Assembly: GCA_004519485.1 (NCBI GenBank)
Contig: CP038132.1
Location: 987,001 to 1,051,000, forward strand
From: Nannochloropsis oceanica
Taxonomy: Eukaryota; Sar; Eustigmatophyceae; Eustigmatales; Monodopsidaceae
Direction of reading: 5' to 3'
DNA length: 64,000 bases
Shown here: piece by piece, positions 23,348-42,370 of the stretch
How positions within the stretch are numbered: position 1 is the stretch's first letter
How the letters are laid out: each line of letters starts with the position of its first letter
The notes under the pieces: model-generated
Databases searched by the model: none
Told to the model about the DNA's origin: nothing
The model's input: only the letters and a program-made list of their open reading frames with translations
Position numbers and translations under genes: made by a program

Positions 23348-25119
23348 TCATGGCTTTGTTTGGCCCATCGAGAACCACGAGGTTATCGTATCGAGCATCC
23401 CCCCTCCTCTTCCTGCCCCCGCCTTGGCCCCGCTTGGGCTTCCACCTCCACCCCAGATGTCCGATCCCCCACCACTGCCCTTCCCATCTTTCCTCTTGGT
23501 TTTCTTCAGCTCCTCCGCCTCTAGCCGCAACGAGCCCAGCGCTGTCACATTACTGAACATCCCTTCCTTCTCCCCCTCTCTCACTACAGCCCTTGCCGTG
23601 GTCTTGTCCATCCACCCCCCCCCTCCCCCCACTCGCTCCTCCACTGCCTCACACAAATGGTCCAGCTTTAATCTCATTCGCTGTAAGGACATGGAGGGCA
23701 CCTGTAGATTATACAAATCAATCTCCGCATTCACCCAGGCCAAGTCCTCCCTCAAACACCTCATCCCCAGGACCCTCTCCCTCCACTGTGACCTCCCTCC
23801 CGCCCTCCCTCCCTTCCCTTTTCCCTTCTCCTCCTCTTCCCAAATCTCCAACACCACCTTGGCCCACTCTCCCTCCAATCTCTTCAACACCCTTTTCTCT
23901 GCCTCCTTTATCCGGAGGGACCTCTCAATCCACACGGGCTTCACGCCTGACTTGGCTAGCACGTCCATGTAGGTGGCGCTGGTTTTGTCCGTCGCATAAT
24001 GATGAACTGAGGGAAGGGAGGGAGGGAGGGAGAGAGGAAGGGGAAATTGAGTTGACAACGCAGAAATCAAATTTTGAAGGGTAAAAGAAAGGAACGGCAT
24101 CCCACTGCACCACCACTCGAGGAGAGCAAACAACAGAACCTAGAAACAATTATTCCTGTCTTCCTCCCTCCCTCCCGCCCTCCCTCTCCTCCCATCTTTC
24201 AACCAGACGTACCGTCGAATTTCTCCAACGGCTTTCCCTTGCCTTTTAAATCGTCAAAATCCCCCTGTGCCATGCTCAACTGAATTTTCTCTTCCACACT
24301 CAACCCCTCCTCAGGCACCCCTCCCGTCCCTCCCTCCCTCCCTCCCTCCCCCATCCACCCCGCCTTCCGCCGATAAACCGCCCCCTGGGCTTCACCCAGC
24401 CTGGCTTTACTTGCCAAGGCCTCTCTCTCCAGGTAGCTAGCCGTACTGTATCCACCTTCCCCCACGCCATCCAGGTTCGGCATACTCAACCACCGCCTGT
24501 TGGCCGGGTCGTTTTTATTGATGATCAAGCGTGACTGATCCCGCACCAAGGAGTTGTTCGTTAGCTGCGCCTCATATTCCTGCAGCTGTTTAGGCAAGTG
24601 GCTTACGAATGTTGTATGCTCCATAGCCCGCTCCCAAGAGGGATCGCGGTTGCGGGTCAGATCTCGAAAGACTTGCACTTTGGCTCGTCCTCCCTCCCCA
24701 CCTCTTGTACTGACATTAAACCGACGCGACGGGCGGCGGCTGGCGACATCGGCGGCGACGACGCTAAAGGAGGAATTAGAGGAGGTGGGGCCACCTCCGG
24801 TGTCCTTCCCGTCGTCGTCGGTGGTGGTGGTGGTGGTAGTTGTTGGGGAGGAGGTCGAAGAGGAAGAGACTCCGAGGGTTTGTGACCAAACATAGCCTTG
24901 CCGCGCCCGCCGATTGCAGCGACACGGGAGGTGATGCATATGGTCAGTGTGTGTATATCTGTTCGTATGCTTCGAAGTATTCGTAAGGGTGGGCAATGTA
25001 ATGTGTGAGTGGGTAGCTGTAGGAGAGAAGGAAGATGTTGTCATCGCGTTTCTTGCCGGGCGGGGGCGTACCTTTTTTCCTCTTTCCTCACCCACACAAA
25101 TAAAGAAAGAGTCGGCCAT
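23348..25119 (-). CDS. DUF1992 (DNAJC28-type) protein
   Basis: Two exons, about 520 residues, ATG at 25119, intron from about 24207 to 24011. The conserved block spans the junction: VEEKIQLSMAQGDFDDLKGK, then GKPLEKFDG, joined to HHYATDKTSATYMDVLAKSG and KPVWIERSLRIKEAEKRV. This is the DUF1992 domain found in DNAJC28 and in bacterial YhdN-like proteins. The later block IDLYNLQVPSMSLQRMRLKLD also fits DNAJC28. There is no J-domain. The N-terminal 140 residues are Ser/Thr-rich and poorly conserved; a further intron there (a GGTACGCCCC donor near 25070) is possible and would change the N-terminus. The molecular role of the family is not established; animal members are linked to mitochondria or Golgi trafficking. 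Confidence 0.83.
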
Positions 25120-26296
25120 TTTTACACGCGTACAACAGGTATAACGTCAGCTATTCATCAGTATGCCATGTGCTGTCTGGCCTCTCCTACTTCTCTTTAA
25201 GATCATGTAATACAGATGCAATCTGTATTGAAGCCACGCGTTTTTGTTACGTGCCGGGGGACGCTGGGAGTGACCCTGATGGGGCTGGCTTTCTAACAAA
25301 CCGAGACATACACCGCGACTCTGCGTGCCCAGGATTAAGTCTGCGACCTGATCGTTTTGTCGAGTAGGTGTCTGCTTAAGCGGATCGCGTTGAGTGGATG
25401 GCGATAGCGGCGTGCCCTGTTCACACTTTCGGAGTCTCAATCTAAGCTCTCTGTTCCCGAGGTGTGAAGAGATGTTCCAAGAATTTACGGAACAGTGCGA
25501 TATTAAGCTTGCAAATCTGGGGACGTGGGCATATGTCATTGAATCGAGGCGAAGTGAGTAAGGTGGAAATAACCCTGTGGAGGCAATGGACCTCTATGCA
25601 AAGTGCTGAGACCGGCAGAAATTGTGATGATAATTGTGAACTTTAGCAGTACCGTGTGAGCAAACCGCGGATAAAGACATGTAGTATTTTACATATGGTG
25701 TGGGAATGAAGCAAGAGCAAGTAAAACGTCGACGCGATTGGATTGATATTGAGAAGCTCGAAGACTGTCGACGACTTGTCGAAAAGCAATGATAGGAGTG
25801 AGAAAAAAACAGAAGCCGGCCGATGCGCTCATGTGTGGTTAGATTCTTATCGCTGCTTCTGATTTGCCTATTCTCAACATCTTTTTGGAAGAGATCTCGA
25901 CCTTGCATGCCTTATCATTGGGTAACAAAAGCCTCCTGTACCAGAGGCCTTAACGGCCTGGCGGCCTCTTTTACACCTCTTGTACCTTTCGTCACCTAGA
26001 TAATGATGTATTTTAATCGCCCTTTCTCTTTCTTATCTATGCTTGTCCACGTGTATTCGCCGCTCATATCACTTGCTGATTTGTTTGTCTTTATGCTGAC
26101 GAAGCCCTGCAGGCAGGAGTAAATACGCTATGTGATATCTCATTAATTCTCTCCCTATAATCTTGTATCTGTTTTCTTTTCTTTTGAATATGATAGGCTT
26201 TCCCACCCGTTTTTATTTCTCTGACTGAAAATCGAAAATAATACTAGCACTTTCTTCCCTACCCAGGAAACCACGACTAAATCTGTAAACCTTCCT
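25120..26296. other. Intergenic, AT-richer
   Basis: 1.18 kb with no recognised gene. It lies downstream of the phosphofructokinase gene and upstream of the DUF1992 gene. A small hairpin (AGAGGCC with GGCCTCT) sits at about 25942-25968. Frames over 100 codons at 25147-25539 and 25594-25908 on the - strand resemble nothing I know. Confidence 0.5.
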
Positions 26297-33066
<6,770 letters not shown>

Positions 33067-33810
33067 GCTTTCTCAGGTTCTTGCCTCAAAAGCAGAGAGG
33101 GAGAGACACTGTGTTGTGTGCATGGGTGAATGTGTGCACGGGTGCGAGGAAATTGGGGTTGGTATGACAGGCACCCAATCACGCTACAAACGCTTGAAGC
33201 GGCGTTGCTTGCGAGGTGTCGCTCGCATAGGCACCCACGGAAAAAGGAGAATGGCGTGGCCCGAGGTCTTGTACTACTCTGGCATCATTGCTAGTTCGCT
33301 TCATCAAGGCCACCCAAGTGTGTCTTGACACCCTAGCTGCCTCTTTTCGCATTGTTTGAAGTAAAATGGGCACCAAGCAGCAGGAGTGAGGGCAAGTACA
33401 GAAGCCGTCGTAAAGACAAAGCGAGCGAGAACAAGTGGCTGCCCTGCGACCAGGGTGTCATACAAACGACGACGCTTCACTACCACCAGTAGCTCGGCTT
33501 GCTTCCACACGACTTACCCGCGGCGGGACTTGCCACCCACATCGTGGAGGAGTGCAATGTGAGCGAGAGTTGAAGTAACGATGGCGAGAGCGAGAGATCA
33601 GCCGGCTGCTTGCCCCAGACGATCAAATGTCCAGGAACAAACAATTAAAAAAAACTGTTTTTGCTCATTTTCTTCTTGATTTTATTCAGTTGTCTCTACA
33701 CTGTTCCCTCCCTTCTGTATACACTCTCTCCCTTCCTCCTTCCTCATCTAACAACACCACCACCCTGCACGATCAATTACCCTTCTCGGTCCCATCGCTA
33801 TCTATTCACA
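33067..33810. other. Intergenic between tandem genes
   Basis: About 740 bases between the phosphofructokinase start and the AAA ATPase stop, both on the - strand. No gene is seen. It includes the AAA gene's 3' region and the phosphofructokinase promoter. Confidence 0.55.
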
Positions 33811-36800
33811 CTACCGCCGTCTCCGCATCGCGGCCTCAAAATGGCGCCAGCCAATCCTTCCCGTTCTCTCCTTCTCCGCCTCTTCCTGGCCTTGACCATC
33901 CGTGCTCTTCTGATAGCACTCGTCTTCTTCCTCGCGCAAGCACGCTAGGGCCGCCTCTCTGGTTGCACAGAGAGAAGTCATTAGGAATTGATCACGAGAA
34001 GGATGGAGAAACCGAGTGAGAAAGATGAAAGATGGATGGCACGATAAACATGAAAGGAGGAAGGGTGGGGGATAATGGATGAAGCAACACAGGTACCTAC
34101 CGGCAGAGGCCCTCGAGTTCGGCGCCGGAAAAGCTCTCGGTTGCCTCCGCAGCCTGGGCCAAAAGCTCGTCTTCTTCCTCCTCGGTGTAGGCAGCCAAAG
34201 GCATCTTTGTCGTTTGAAGTCAGAGATGTGATAGGTGGAAATGGAAGGACAACGAGAGACGGGCAGGGCGTGGGAAGAGGGGCCGGCTGGTTGGCGTTTT
34301 ATTTAGAGATGCCTCACGTTCCTTCCTGTATTCTACCCTCTCTCCCTCCTTCCCTCCTCCTGCTCTTACCTTCCTTGTGTGGACCCGCAAAATGGCCTTC
34401 CGCTCTTGAGCGTCCTGAGGTGGCAGGACGCGGATGACATAGGAGAGGCGGCCGGGTCGAAGGAGGGCAGGATCGAGGGACTGAGAGAGGGAGGGAGGAG
34501 TTGAAGAGAGTGGGTGAGTGTATGGCAGAGAAAACAGGTTCTCGCTCGTGTCCCTCCCTGCCGCGGGAGCATCGCTTCGTCATTCCTCTCTCCTTCCCTC
34601 CCTCCCTTCCTCGCTCCCTACCTCGGGCATGTTAGTGGCGCCCACCACCAGCACGCCCTCGTGACCCGCCGCCACGTCCACGCCGTCCAGCTCGTTCAGA
34701 AAAGTAGAGAGGACCTGAGGGCGGGAGGGAGGGAGGAAGGGAGGGTGAGTGGATGAGCGGTGTGGCGTGGAGCGTGCTAATGGAAACGGCGGGGGGAGAG
34801 GGGGAGGAGGTCAAAACCCACCCATGTAGGAAGACAGGCAGGCGGGGAGGGAGGGAGGGAGGGAGGGAGGGAGGTAGGTGGGGAGGGAGGAAGGGAGGGA
34901 AGGCACGTACCCGCGCCTCGGCCGTGTTTCCACCCCCGCCGCGAGTTTCCCCGGCACTACCGCCCAAGAGAGCATCCAGCTCGTCAAAGAAGAGGAGGCA
35001 GGGCGCGGCCTAGGGAGGGAGGGAGGGAGGGAAGAAAGGAGAGAAAGGGAGGGAGGAAGGAGGGAACGTCTGAATTTAAACGACTGGAGTAAGCATACAT
35101 ATGTCCAATCATCTTCTCTCCCTCCCCATCTCCCTCCCTCCCTCCCTCTCCCTCCCTCGCCCCCTACCTGTCTGGCCAGCGCGAACGCCCGTCTGACAGC
35201 CGCCTCCGCCTCTCCCACATACACGCTGTAGATATCGCTCGCAGAGAATGGCAGAAACGACAAACCCGGGAGGGAGGCCGCGGCGGCCTTGACTAGGAAG
35301 GGAGGGAGGGAGGGAGGGAGGGAGGGGGGTGCTTGTCAGAACACGACCAACACGTGTATCCTACACCGCTACTCTCCCTCCCTCCCTCCCTCCCTCCCTC
35401 CCTCCTTCCTTCCTTCCTTTCTCCCCTCGGTCCCTCCCCCCCTTCCTTCCTTACTTCCTCACCTAGGCTGGTCTTCCCGCTCCCGGGCGGTCCACAAAGC
35501 AAGAGCCCCCCCTGGCCCGTCAGGCGGAATCTTTGCATGAGGGAGGGATAGAGGGAGGGGTAGAGCACGGCCTGCCGGAGCCGCTTCTTGGCCTCCGGCT
35601 GCCCTCCGATGCTGTCGAAGGAGAGGGAGGGACGCTGGAGGGGAGGGGAGGGAGGGAGGGAGGGAGGAGGGGAGAGAGGGAGGAGGGGAGGGAGGAAGTG
35701 AGAAGGGGAGGAAGGGAGGTGGGGAAGGAGGGGCAAAGGGAGGAAGGGGTGTTTGGAAGTAATAGGAAAAACGAGAGTCAAATCGGCTTACCTCCCTCTC
35801 TCTTTCTCTTCCCCCTCCTTCCCTCCTTCCCTTCCTCCCTGCCTCCCTCCCTCCCTACCTCCACCCCATGCCCCCGGAGCACCGAGGCTCCAACCCTCTC
35901 CATCGCCGCCCTCAAGTGCCTCTCGCCCACCACCATCCCCTCCTTCCCTCCCTCCCTCCCTCCCTCCCTCCTCCTCTCCCTAAGTAGCTCCCACACTCCC
36001 TCCTTGACCAGCGCCGCAAGATCGGCAGCCACATAGCCCACGCATTCCCGAGCCACCTGGACGAGGAAGGGAGGGAGGGAGGAACGGAGGAAGGGAGGGA
36101 GGAGGGCACCTAGAATGGCGGTGCGTTCCTCGGCTGTGGGCGGGCAGACAACTATCTGCGGAGGGAGGGAGGGAGGGAGGGAGGGAGGGAGGGAGGGAGG
36201 GAGGGAGGGAGTGAAGACGAAAGTCTGCAGGAAGCGAAAATTGCCACAGAACCTCAGCCCTCCCTCCCTCCCTCCCTCCCTCCCTCACCTCCCTGTCGAG
36301 CCTGCCCGCCCGTCGCAGGCTCGGGTGGATGTCGTGCGGTCTGTTGGTGGCCCCTACGACCACGAGGCGGGAGGGGAGGGAGTCCAGACACTCGCCCAGC
36401 TGGGCTGCGACACGGGAGACCTGAGGGAGGGAGGGAGGGAGGGAGGGAGGGATACACGCGTGAGCATCGAGGGCGTCCAGGGAGATGCAAACGCGAGGCT
36501 GCGATGGGGAAGACCTGGAGAGGGAGGGAGGGAGGGAGGGAGGAAGGGAGGGAGGGAGGGTAAGACAACCAGGCCGCCATGGGCAGACCTCAAGATAGTA
36601 AGAACCCTTTCTCCCTCCCTCCCTCCCTCCCTCCCTCCCTCCCTTTCCTACCCCGCCGTGGGTGCCGGAGGAGGAATGAGAGGCGGGGCAGAGCGCCTCC
36701 ATCTCGTCCAGGAAAATGATGGCCAGTGCTGCCGGCTAGGGAGGGAGGGAGGGAGGGAGGGAAGGAGGGAGGAAAATAAGCTGTGGCCTCGGCAGGGAAC

Positions 36801-38470
36801 GGAGGGAGGGAGGGAGGGAATAAGGGAAGGAAGGGAAGGAAGACACCGAAGAAAAGACGCACCTCTCTGGCACTTCCGCCTTTCCTCCTCGTCGCTTGCA
36901 CCGCCCTCCAAAATAACGCGCGAAGCCGTCGTTCCACCCCTCCCTCCCCTCCGTCCACCAGCTCTCCACCAGAGACCACTTGCACGTGCACCTTGCGCCT
37001 CGTGCTTTCCCTCCCTCCCGCCCTCCCTCCCTCCCTCCCTCCCTCCCTCCCTCCCTCCATCCTGGCCACCGCTTCTCGGACTGCGTGAGTCTTGCCCACG
37101 CCCGGCGGCCCCGCCAGAAGAACGGCTCGAGGGGCGAGGGAGGGAGGGACGGAGGGACGGAGGGCGGACGGGAGGTGGGCCTGCAGAATCTCGCAGAGAG
37201 TGTCGGTGAGACGCGAGCAGGAGGAGGATGGCGAAGAGGGGGAGGTAGGGAGGGAGGAAGGGGGGGAAGGACGGTCGTATCCCTTTCCGCCCTCTTCAGC
37301 AGCAGAAGAAGAAGGGGGAGGGAGGGAGGGAGACAGGGAGGGAGGAAGGGGGGGAGGAAGGGCGACGAGGCGTGTTTCCTTCCCAACCCACACAAAGGAG
37401 CAGCTCGAGGGTGTGGTGCGGGTAAGCTCCAAGGAAGACCATCTCCTCCCTCCTTTCCCTCTTCCACGGTCACCTGGGCGGTGTCGCGTGTGGCCATTGA
37501 GGCGGAAAAGGATGAAGGTATGGCAAGGGAAAGAGGATGAGGAGGAGGGAGGAGAGGGGGAGGGGAGGATGGCATGAAGAAGGAGGGGGCGGAGGAGGGG
37601 GAGGACGGAGGGCGACAAGGGAGTGGGGGTCAGAGATACGTCTACATCATCGAGGCCGGAGGGCTGGCAAGGAGTGAGAGCTATGGAGGCGGCAAGGGGC
37701 ACGGAGTAGAGGGAGGAGGAGGAGGAGGAAAAGAGGGGCACGGGCTGAAGGGAGGAAGAGGAGGAAAGGAGGCCACGGGAGGCAGCCTGCCTGCGATTAG
37801 ATGGACAGATACACGTGTGTTAGAGGAGATTGTGAGTCGGATCATCAGGAGGAAAACTCGGAAAATGAGAGGAAATAAGGAAAAAGGAGTCGGATTTCGA
37901 TATTCGATCCCATTCCATCACCCCCTCTTCTTCATTTTCTTACCTTGCGGCGCCTGCTCCCGGGAGGGGCGTGAGGAGGGCATTGAACGCAGGCAGAGAG
38001 GCCAAATGCGTCACGACCTCTTCCACCCTTTTTAATCTCATTTCTCTCATGTCCGCGCTCAAGGTCGAAAAAGAAGGCAAGGAGGAAGAAGAGGAGGGCG
38101 AGATGGAGGTAGAAGCAACAGCGAGGGCTAAGGGGAGAAGGAGCGTGGCGTCCTCGCCCACCTGCCCCGCTAGACACTGGCAATACCGCCGCAGCCCCTC
38201 CCCTTCTTCGACTGCGTCATCTCGTTCTTCTTCCTTGTCTCCCATCACCACGACCCGCACCAAGAATGAAACGTCTGCTTGTTCCTCTGAGAACACGGGC
38301 GTGAGCTGGACAGGAGTATCGTGAGAGGGCTGGAGTGCGGTTGCGGAGGAGGAAAGGAGGACGGGACCGAGGTTGGACGGAAATGGACAGCCGCGCTTAC
38401 ACACATGTATCTTCCAGCGTGGAGGCTTCTGAGTGACAGGGCCCTCCTCGCCGTCCCTGACCCCCGCCAT
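33811..38470 (-). CDS. Two-domain AAA ATPase, SPATA5L1/AFG2B-like
   Basis: About 12 exons and 1,000-1,100 residues, ATG at 38470, stop at 33811-33813. The N-terminal exon is a non-AAA region. The D1 domain has Walker A GPPGVGKTHAV, Walker B IIFLDEMEAL and GATNRPHDIHPSLRRAGRLD. D2 has FDSIGGQPEAKKRLRQAVLY, Walker A GPPGSGKTSL, Walker B LLFFDELDALLGG, STFLNELDGVDV, GATNMPESLDPALLRPGRL and C-terminal helices FSGAELEGLCREAALACL. The D2 sequence is nearest SPATA5L1 (AFG2B), a cytosolic segregase tied to 60S ribosome maturation; PEX1/PEX6 fit less well. The linker GALLPPFLRSSLPPFLVQ is in frame and looks like a retained CCCT tract. D1 has long Gly/Arg-Glu inserts. Domain calls are secure; the subfamily is a judgement from memory. 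Confidence 0.83.
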
Positions 38471-40521
38471 CGCTCTGTGGTGGGGTGTGGGGCGAAGAGT
38501 GTGGGGAGGTCATGAAAGGGCGGGTCATACTGGTCGTATACGCTCCATTGAGTTAAATTTGGGAGTAAAAGAGAGAAACGACAAGCAATAGACAAACACG
38601 CATAGATGTAGGGGGCATCGATGTAGGGTACACGACGCCTGTTACAGGTAGCTTGTCTATGACCTGGTTGCCGGGCCATAGCGTCGGATAGTGTTCTTTC
38701 CTGGTTTCCACCATTCTTCGCACCCACAGTATTACTACGCACATCACACCAAGCTTTGCACTTCCGTCGCGCACACCACGTGGATTTCCAGAAGAATATC
38801 ATCACTTTAAGTGCGTCGGACAGGATCTTGGATCGCGGCCTAGAGCGGTGTAGACATCAAATAATCAAAAAGTAGGGAGGAGGTTAATGTTGGTCGCCCT
38901 TTTTGCTTCATTGTTTTCCCCTTCAGTTCCTTTTGTAAGTTCGTTGCTGCTATAAATAGCAAGAGCCTGAAAAGTCTCCCCACAGATTCTCCTATCATTT
39001 TTCCGTCCAAACCAGCGCATCCTCAATCATTAAGTATTCTGTTGATCTGTTGAAGCGCATGGCCTGGGTGCGTAATCCAGCGTGTGATACGACTGTCAAG
39101 GACTTTCCCCCATAAACTACGTCTCCGCCAAGCGCTAAAGCACTAAGGAGCATGCAAAATATGCTGCTTCTCAAGAGCGGACATTTCTGCACCATGAAGT
39201 GTATTATGTCGAGCAGTGCAACGGCCACTTGGAGCACATGTGAAACATGAAAGGCTACCGACATTTCCCCCTAAGATCAAATGCCCTGGTGAGATTTGAT
39301 TGTATGCTGTGTGCCAAATTCATAGTATATCCACCTAGTGTATTATTCCTGCGGATTATAAAAAGGTTCTCTTTTATCCCCCTTTAACGGTCACCTCATT
39401 TTTGTCGCATAACCAAAATAAGTTGAAATTACCCTGACGACAGAAATTTTATTGACGGGTCATGCTTTATTTATCCTCCGTTTCTCACACATGATGGGCC
39501 TCTCGATTTCCCCTGCCTGTCCGCTGTACTACAAGTGTCCTGTAATCCATCTGCTGTACTACCGGTGCCCTGCATTTGCATTGAGATAGTAGTCCGCAAA
39601 CCGAGGAGATTCAACCTGGGTAGAACATCCCCTGCCTGCATAAAATTATATATCGTTTTCAAACCATTGACACGCTTTTTTAAGGCCAAGAAACCCTTCC
39701 AGCTTGTGTGAAAGCGCTCTTCTTCCCAGCCGAAATGAATGTTCGCCGCCTTGATGTGGGGAGCATTCAAACTACCGGTTGATGCTCTCACGCACACGCT
39801 CACTCCTCAACGAGTTGATTCGAATGCCATCAAACGCGTGCTGCTTTCCCATATGTCCCAAGCCATCGGTATGCAAGCATCATGGCAGGCATGGACAGAC
39901 AGATTATCCAGGCAAATGAAAAGGACAGGGCCTCCTCGGCCCACACGATCCAGGCAAAGTGCGAACATTTTTTCTGTTCTCAGTACTCTCAGTCGCCGTC
40001 GGACGAACGACTCATCGCTGGGGACACTCCTTGGAGCAGCACTTACTACCGCCTGGGCCAACAACTCCTCCAGCGCAACACCGCGCTCCGCGCCCGTCAA
40101 TAAATGCATGCATGACACTTTGTGATATTTTGCTTGGGCGCGACTTTCGCGGTTCCCGCTGGCGGCTTCACGAAAGGCGCCCTAACACGACAGACGGATG
40201 GACGACGCATGTCTTCTTCATTCCCAAAAAAGCAACTGGGACATGCAACGCCGGGCACACGCACACGAAGGTCTTTAAAGGCCCCGTCTTTCCGTCCTTT
40301 ATGAACTTTCGCACCACTTAATCATGTTTAAATGCACAAGATGCTGGCATGTCTGTCCAGGGCGCTTAGCCAGGGTGCGAGGTTCAGCAATCCCCGCCCC
40401 ACCCCCCTCAGAGAAATCGTTGACTGAGAGGCAGATGCTTCACAATGACAATTCTTGGAGACCCTTTGGTGGAGCATACCTGCTGATTCTCACCACCCCC
40501 TCCTCCCTTCCCTACACAGCC
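38471..40521. other. Large AT-richer intergenic region
   Basis: Two kilobases without a supported gene, between divergent genes (AAA on -, CPSF30-YTH-DCD on +). It is clearly less GC-rich than the genes and lacks CCCT repeats. Unrecognised frames occur at 38995-39264 and 39471-39803 on - and 39739-40125 on +. Two TATA-like elements (TATAAATA at about 38951, TATAAAAAGG at about 39356) are present but are not near a known start. A CTACACAG acceptor-like sequence just before 40522 suggests an intron in the 5' untranslated region of the next gene. Confidence 0.5.
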
Positions 40522-41823
40522 ATGGCAGCCGGCGAAAGTGGCCTGGATGATGAGCTAGCCGCGCTCACATTTGAGATCGAGGGCGGCGGCTACAACAACG
40601 GAGGGGGGCAAGAAGGCAGCGGAGGCCTTGTTCCGCGAGATGGGAGAAGGGGGGGGCGGTCCATGGCCCCGGGTAGCAAGAACGTCGTCTGCATCCACTA
40701 CCTAGTGGGCATGTGTGCCTTGGACAAAGACTGTCCCTATTTGCACCAGTATGACCTGGACCGGGTGCCAATCTGCCCGTACGTGCTTGGGAGGGAGGAC
40801 GGAGGGGACGCGTGTCATACCGATGATGACGGACATCTATCTGACCTTGCTTTCCTACTTCCACACTTTCCTAGGTTTGGCAGCAAATGCGTGCGCGACG
40901 ACGACTGCCCTTTCAAGCATGTCACCGAGGTAAGGGTGGCGGGGAGAGTGTATAGGAGGGAAGCCGGGCGGGACGGGGGGGATGGAATCTCGTCCTGAAT
41001 TTGGAAGTGGAATCGAATGAAAACGATTCGTCGCCCACTCGGAAGAAGCATGAGGGACGAAGAGAGAATGGAGCGAAGATGAAGTAAGGCTAGAGAGGGG
41101 ACAAGAAAGACAGTAGGACCAACAAAGAGGGAGGGAAGGAGGAAGGGAGGGAGGATTCAATGCGGGGAGGTGGCTTACAGTCCTGGACGGCGGCAATATT
41201 GAGCTTTGTGATTTTCTCACTGAACTCCCTCTTTCCCCTCTCTTCCTTTTATCTCTTTTGCATGCACTCAGGAGGACAAGACGGAGTGCGTATTCTACAG
41301 GCAGGGTTTTTGCATGTACGGGCCCTTCTGCCGGTACGAGGAATGAAGGAGAGGGAGAGAGGGAGGAAGATGTGAATGCATACCTGGATGATGGATGGAT
41401 GAAGCAGTTGGTGGTATGCTTTCCTTAGCCCGAGAATGATTTATTGCACGCGCGTTGCGGCGTGTCATGAATGTAGGGCGGCGTGTAAAGGGATTAGGGT
41501 CATTTTCATTCCCACCCTGGGCGCTCTTAGATTCCGCCCCTCACCCTCTCCACTGCCTACGACCCTCACCTGCTCCGAGCCCTCCTCCTCCTCTTTTACC
41601 TCATCTTCTCTCTTCAGCTCTGCTCCCCCCACCCATTTTGTCATCATTGCCATCCTCAACCCATCCCGAGGTGCCAGCCCCCAATTTTTATGTCCCAACA
41701 CTCACCGCCCCCTCCCTCCCTCCCTCCCTCCCTCCCCCCCCAGCTATAAGCACGTGCACCGCAATCCGGAAGACGCTCCAGAGGAAGGCGAATTCAATGT
41801 TTCTTCGCAAAAGGCAGCGGATG

Positions 41824-41869
<46 letters not shown>

Positions 41870-42338
41870 GACAGCTGCTCTAGCAGGAGGAACGGAGCTG
41901 AACAGCAGCTTTGCCCGCGGAGGGCCATCAGGTATGTTTGTCCTCGAGCCCTTCCGCCCTTCCTTCCTCCCTCTTCCCCCCCTTTCTTTCCTCTTACTTC
42001 CTCCTTTTACTCTCCTTCGAATCGCCAGTGTGGAAAAGGCTCTCCTTCCCTCCCTCTTTCCATCCCTGCCTCGCTCTCTCTTCCTCACGCCGCAGTCATT
42101 TTCAAACACCGCCATCTTTCCACCCCTCCAACTCCGTATCTCCCTCCCTCCCTCCCTCCCTCCCTCCTCACTTCCTTACTCTCAGGCAACGCAGGCCCGT
42201 CGGTCGTTGGCGGTATGGGCACGGGGAGGGGGGGAGGGATGACAGGCGAGGGACGAGGGGCAGGCGCGCAGCAGCAGCAGCAGCTACAGCTCCTCGCCCT
42301 CCAGCAGCAGCAGCAGCTACTGCAACAGCAAGTACAGC

Positions 42339-42370
<32 letters not shown>

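Noticed and set aside
25942-25968. GC-rich hairpin followed by TTTT, like a bacterial terminator
   Set aside because: The setting is eukaryotic and intrinsic terminators are not expected; the stem is only seven pairs.
38945-39370. TATA-like boxes TATAAATA and TATAAAAAGG
   Set aside because: Both are over 1 kb from the nearest + strand start codon and in AT-rich sequence where such strings arise by chance.
39739-40125. + strand frame of 128 codons, with a 103-codon frame antisense to it
   Set aside because: No recognisable domain, no splice or start support, and the two frames exclude each other.
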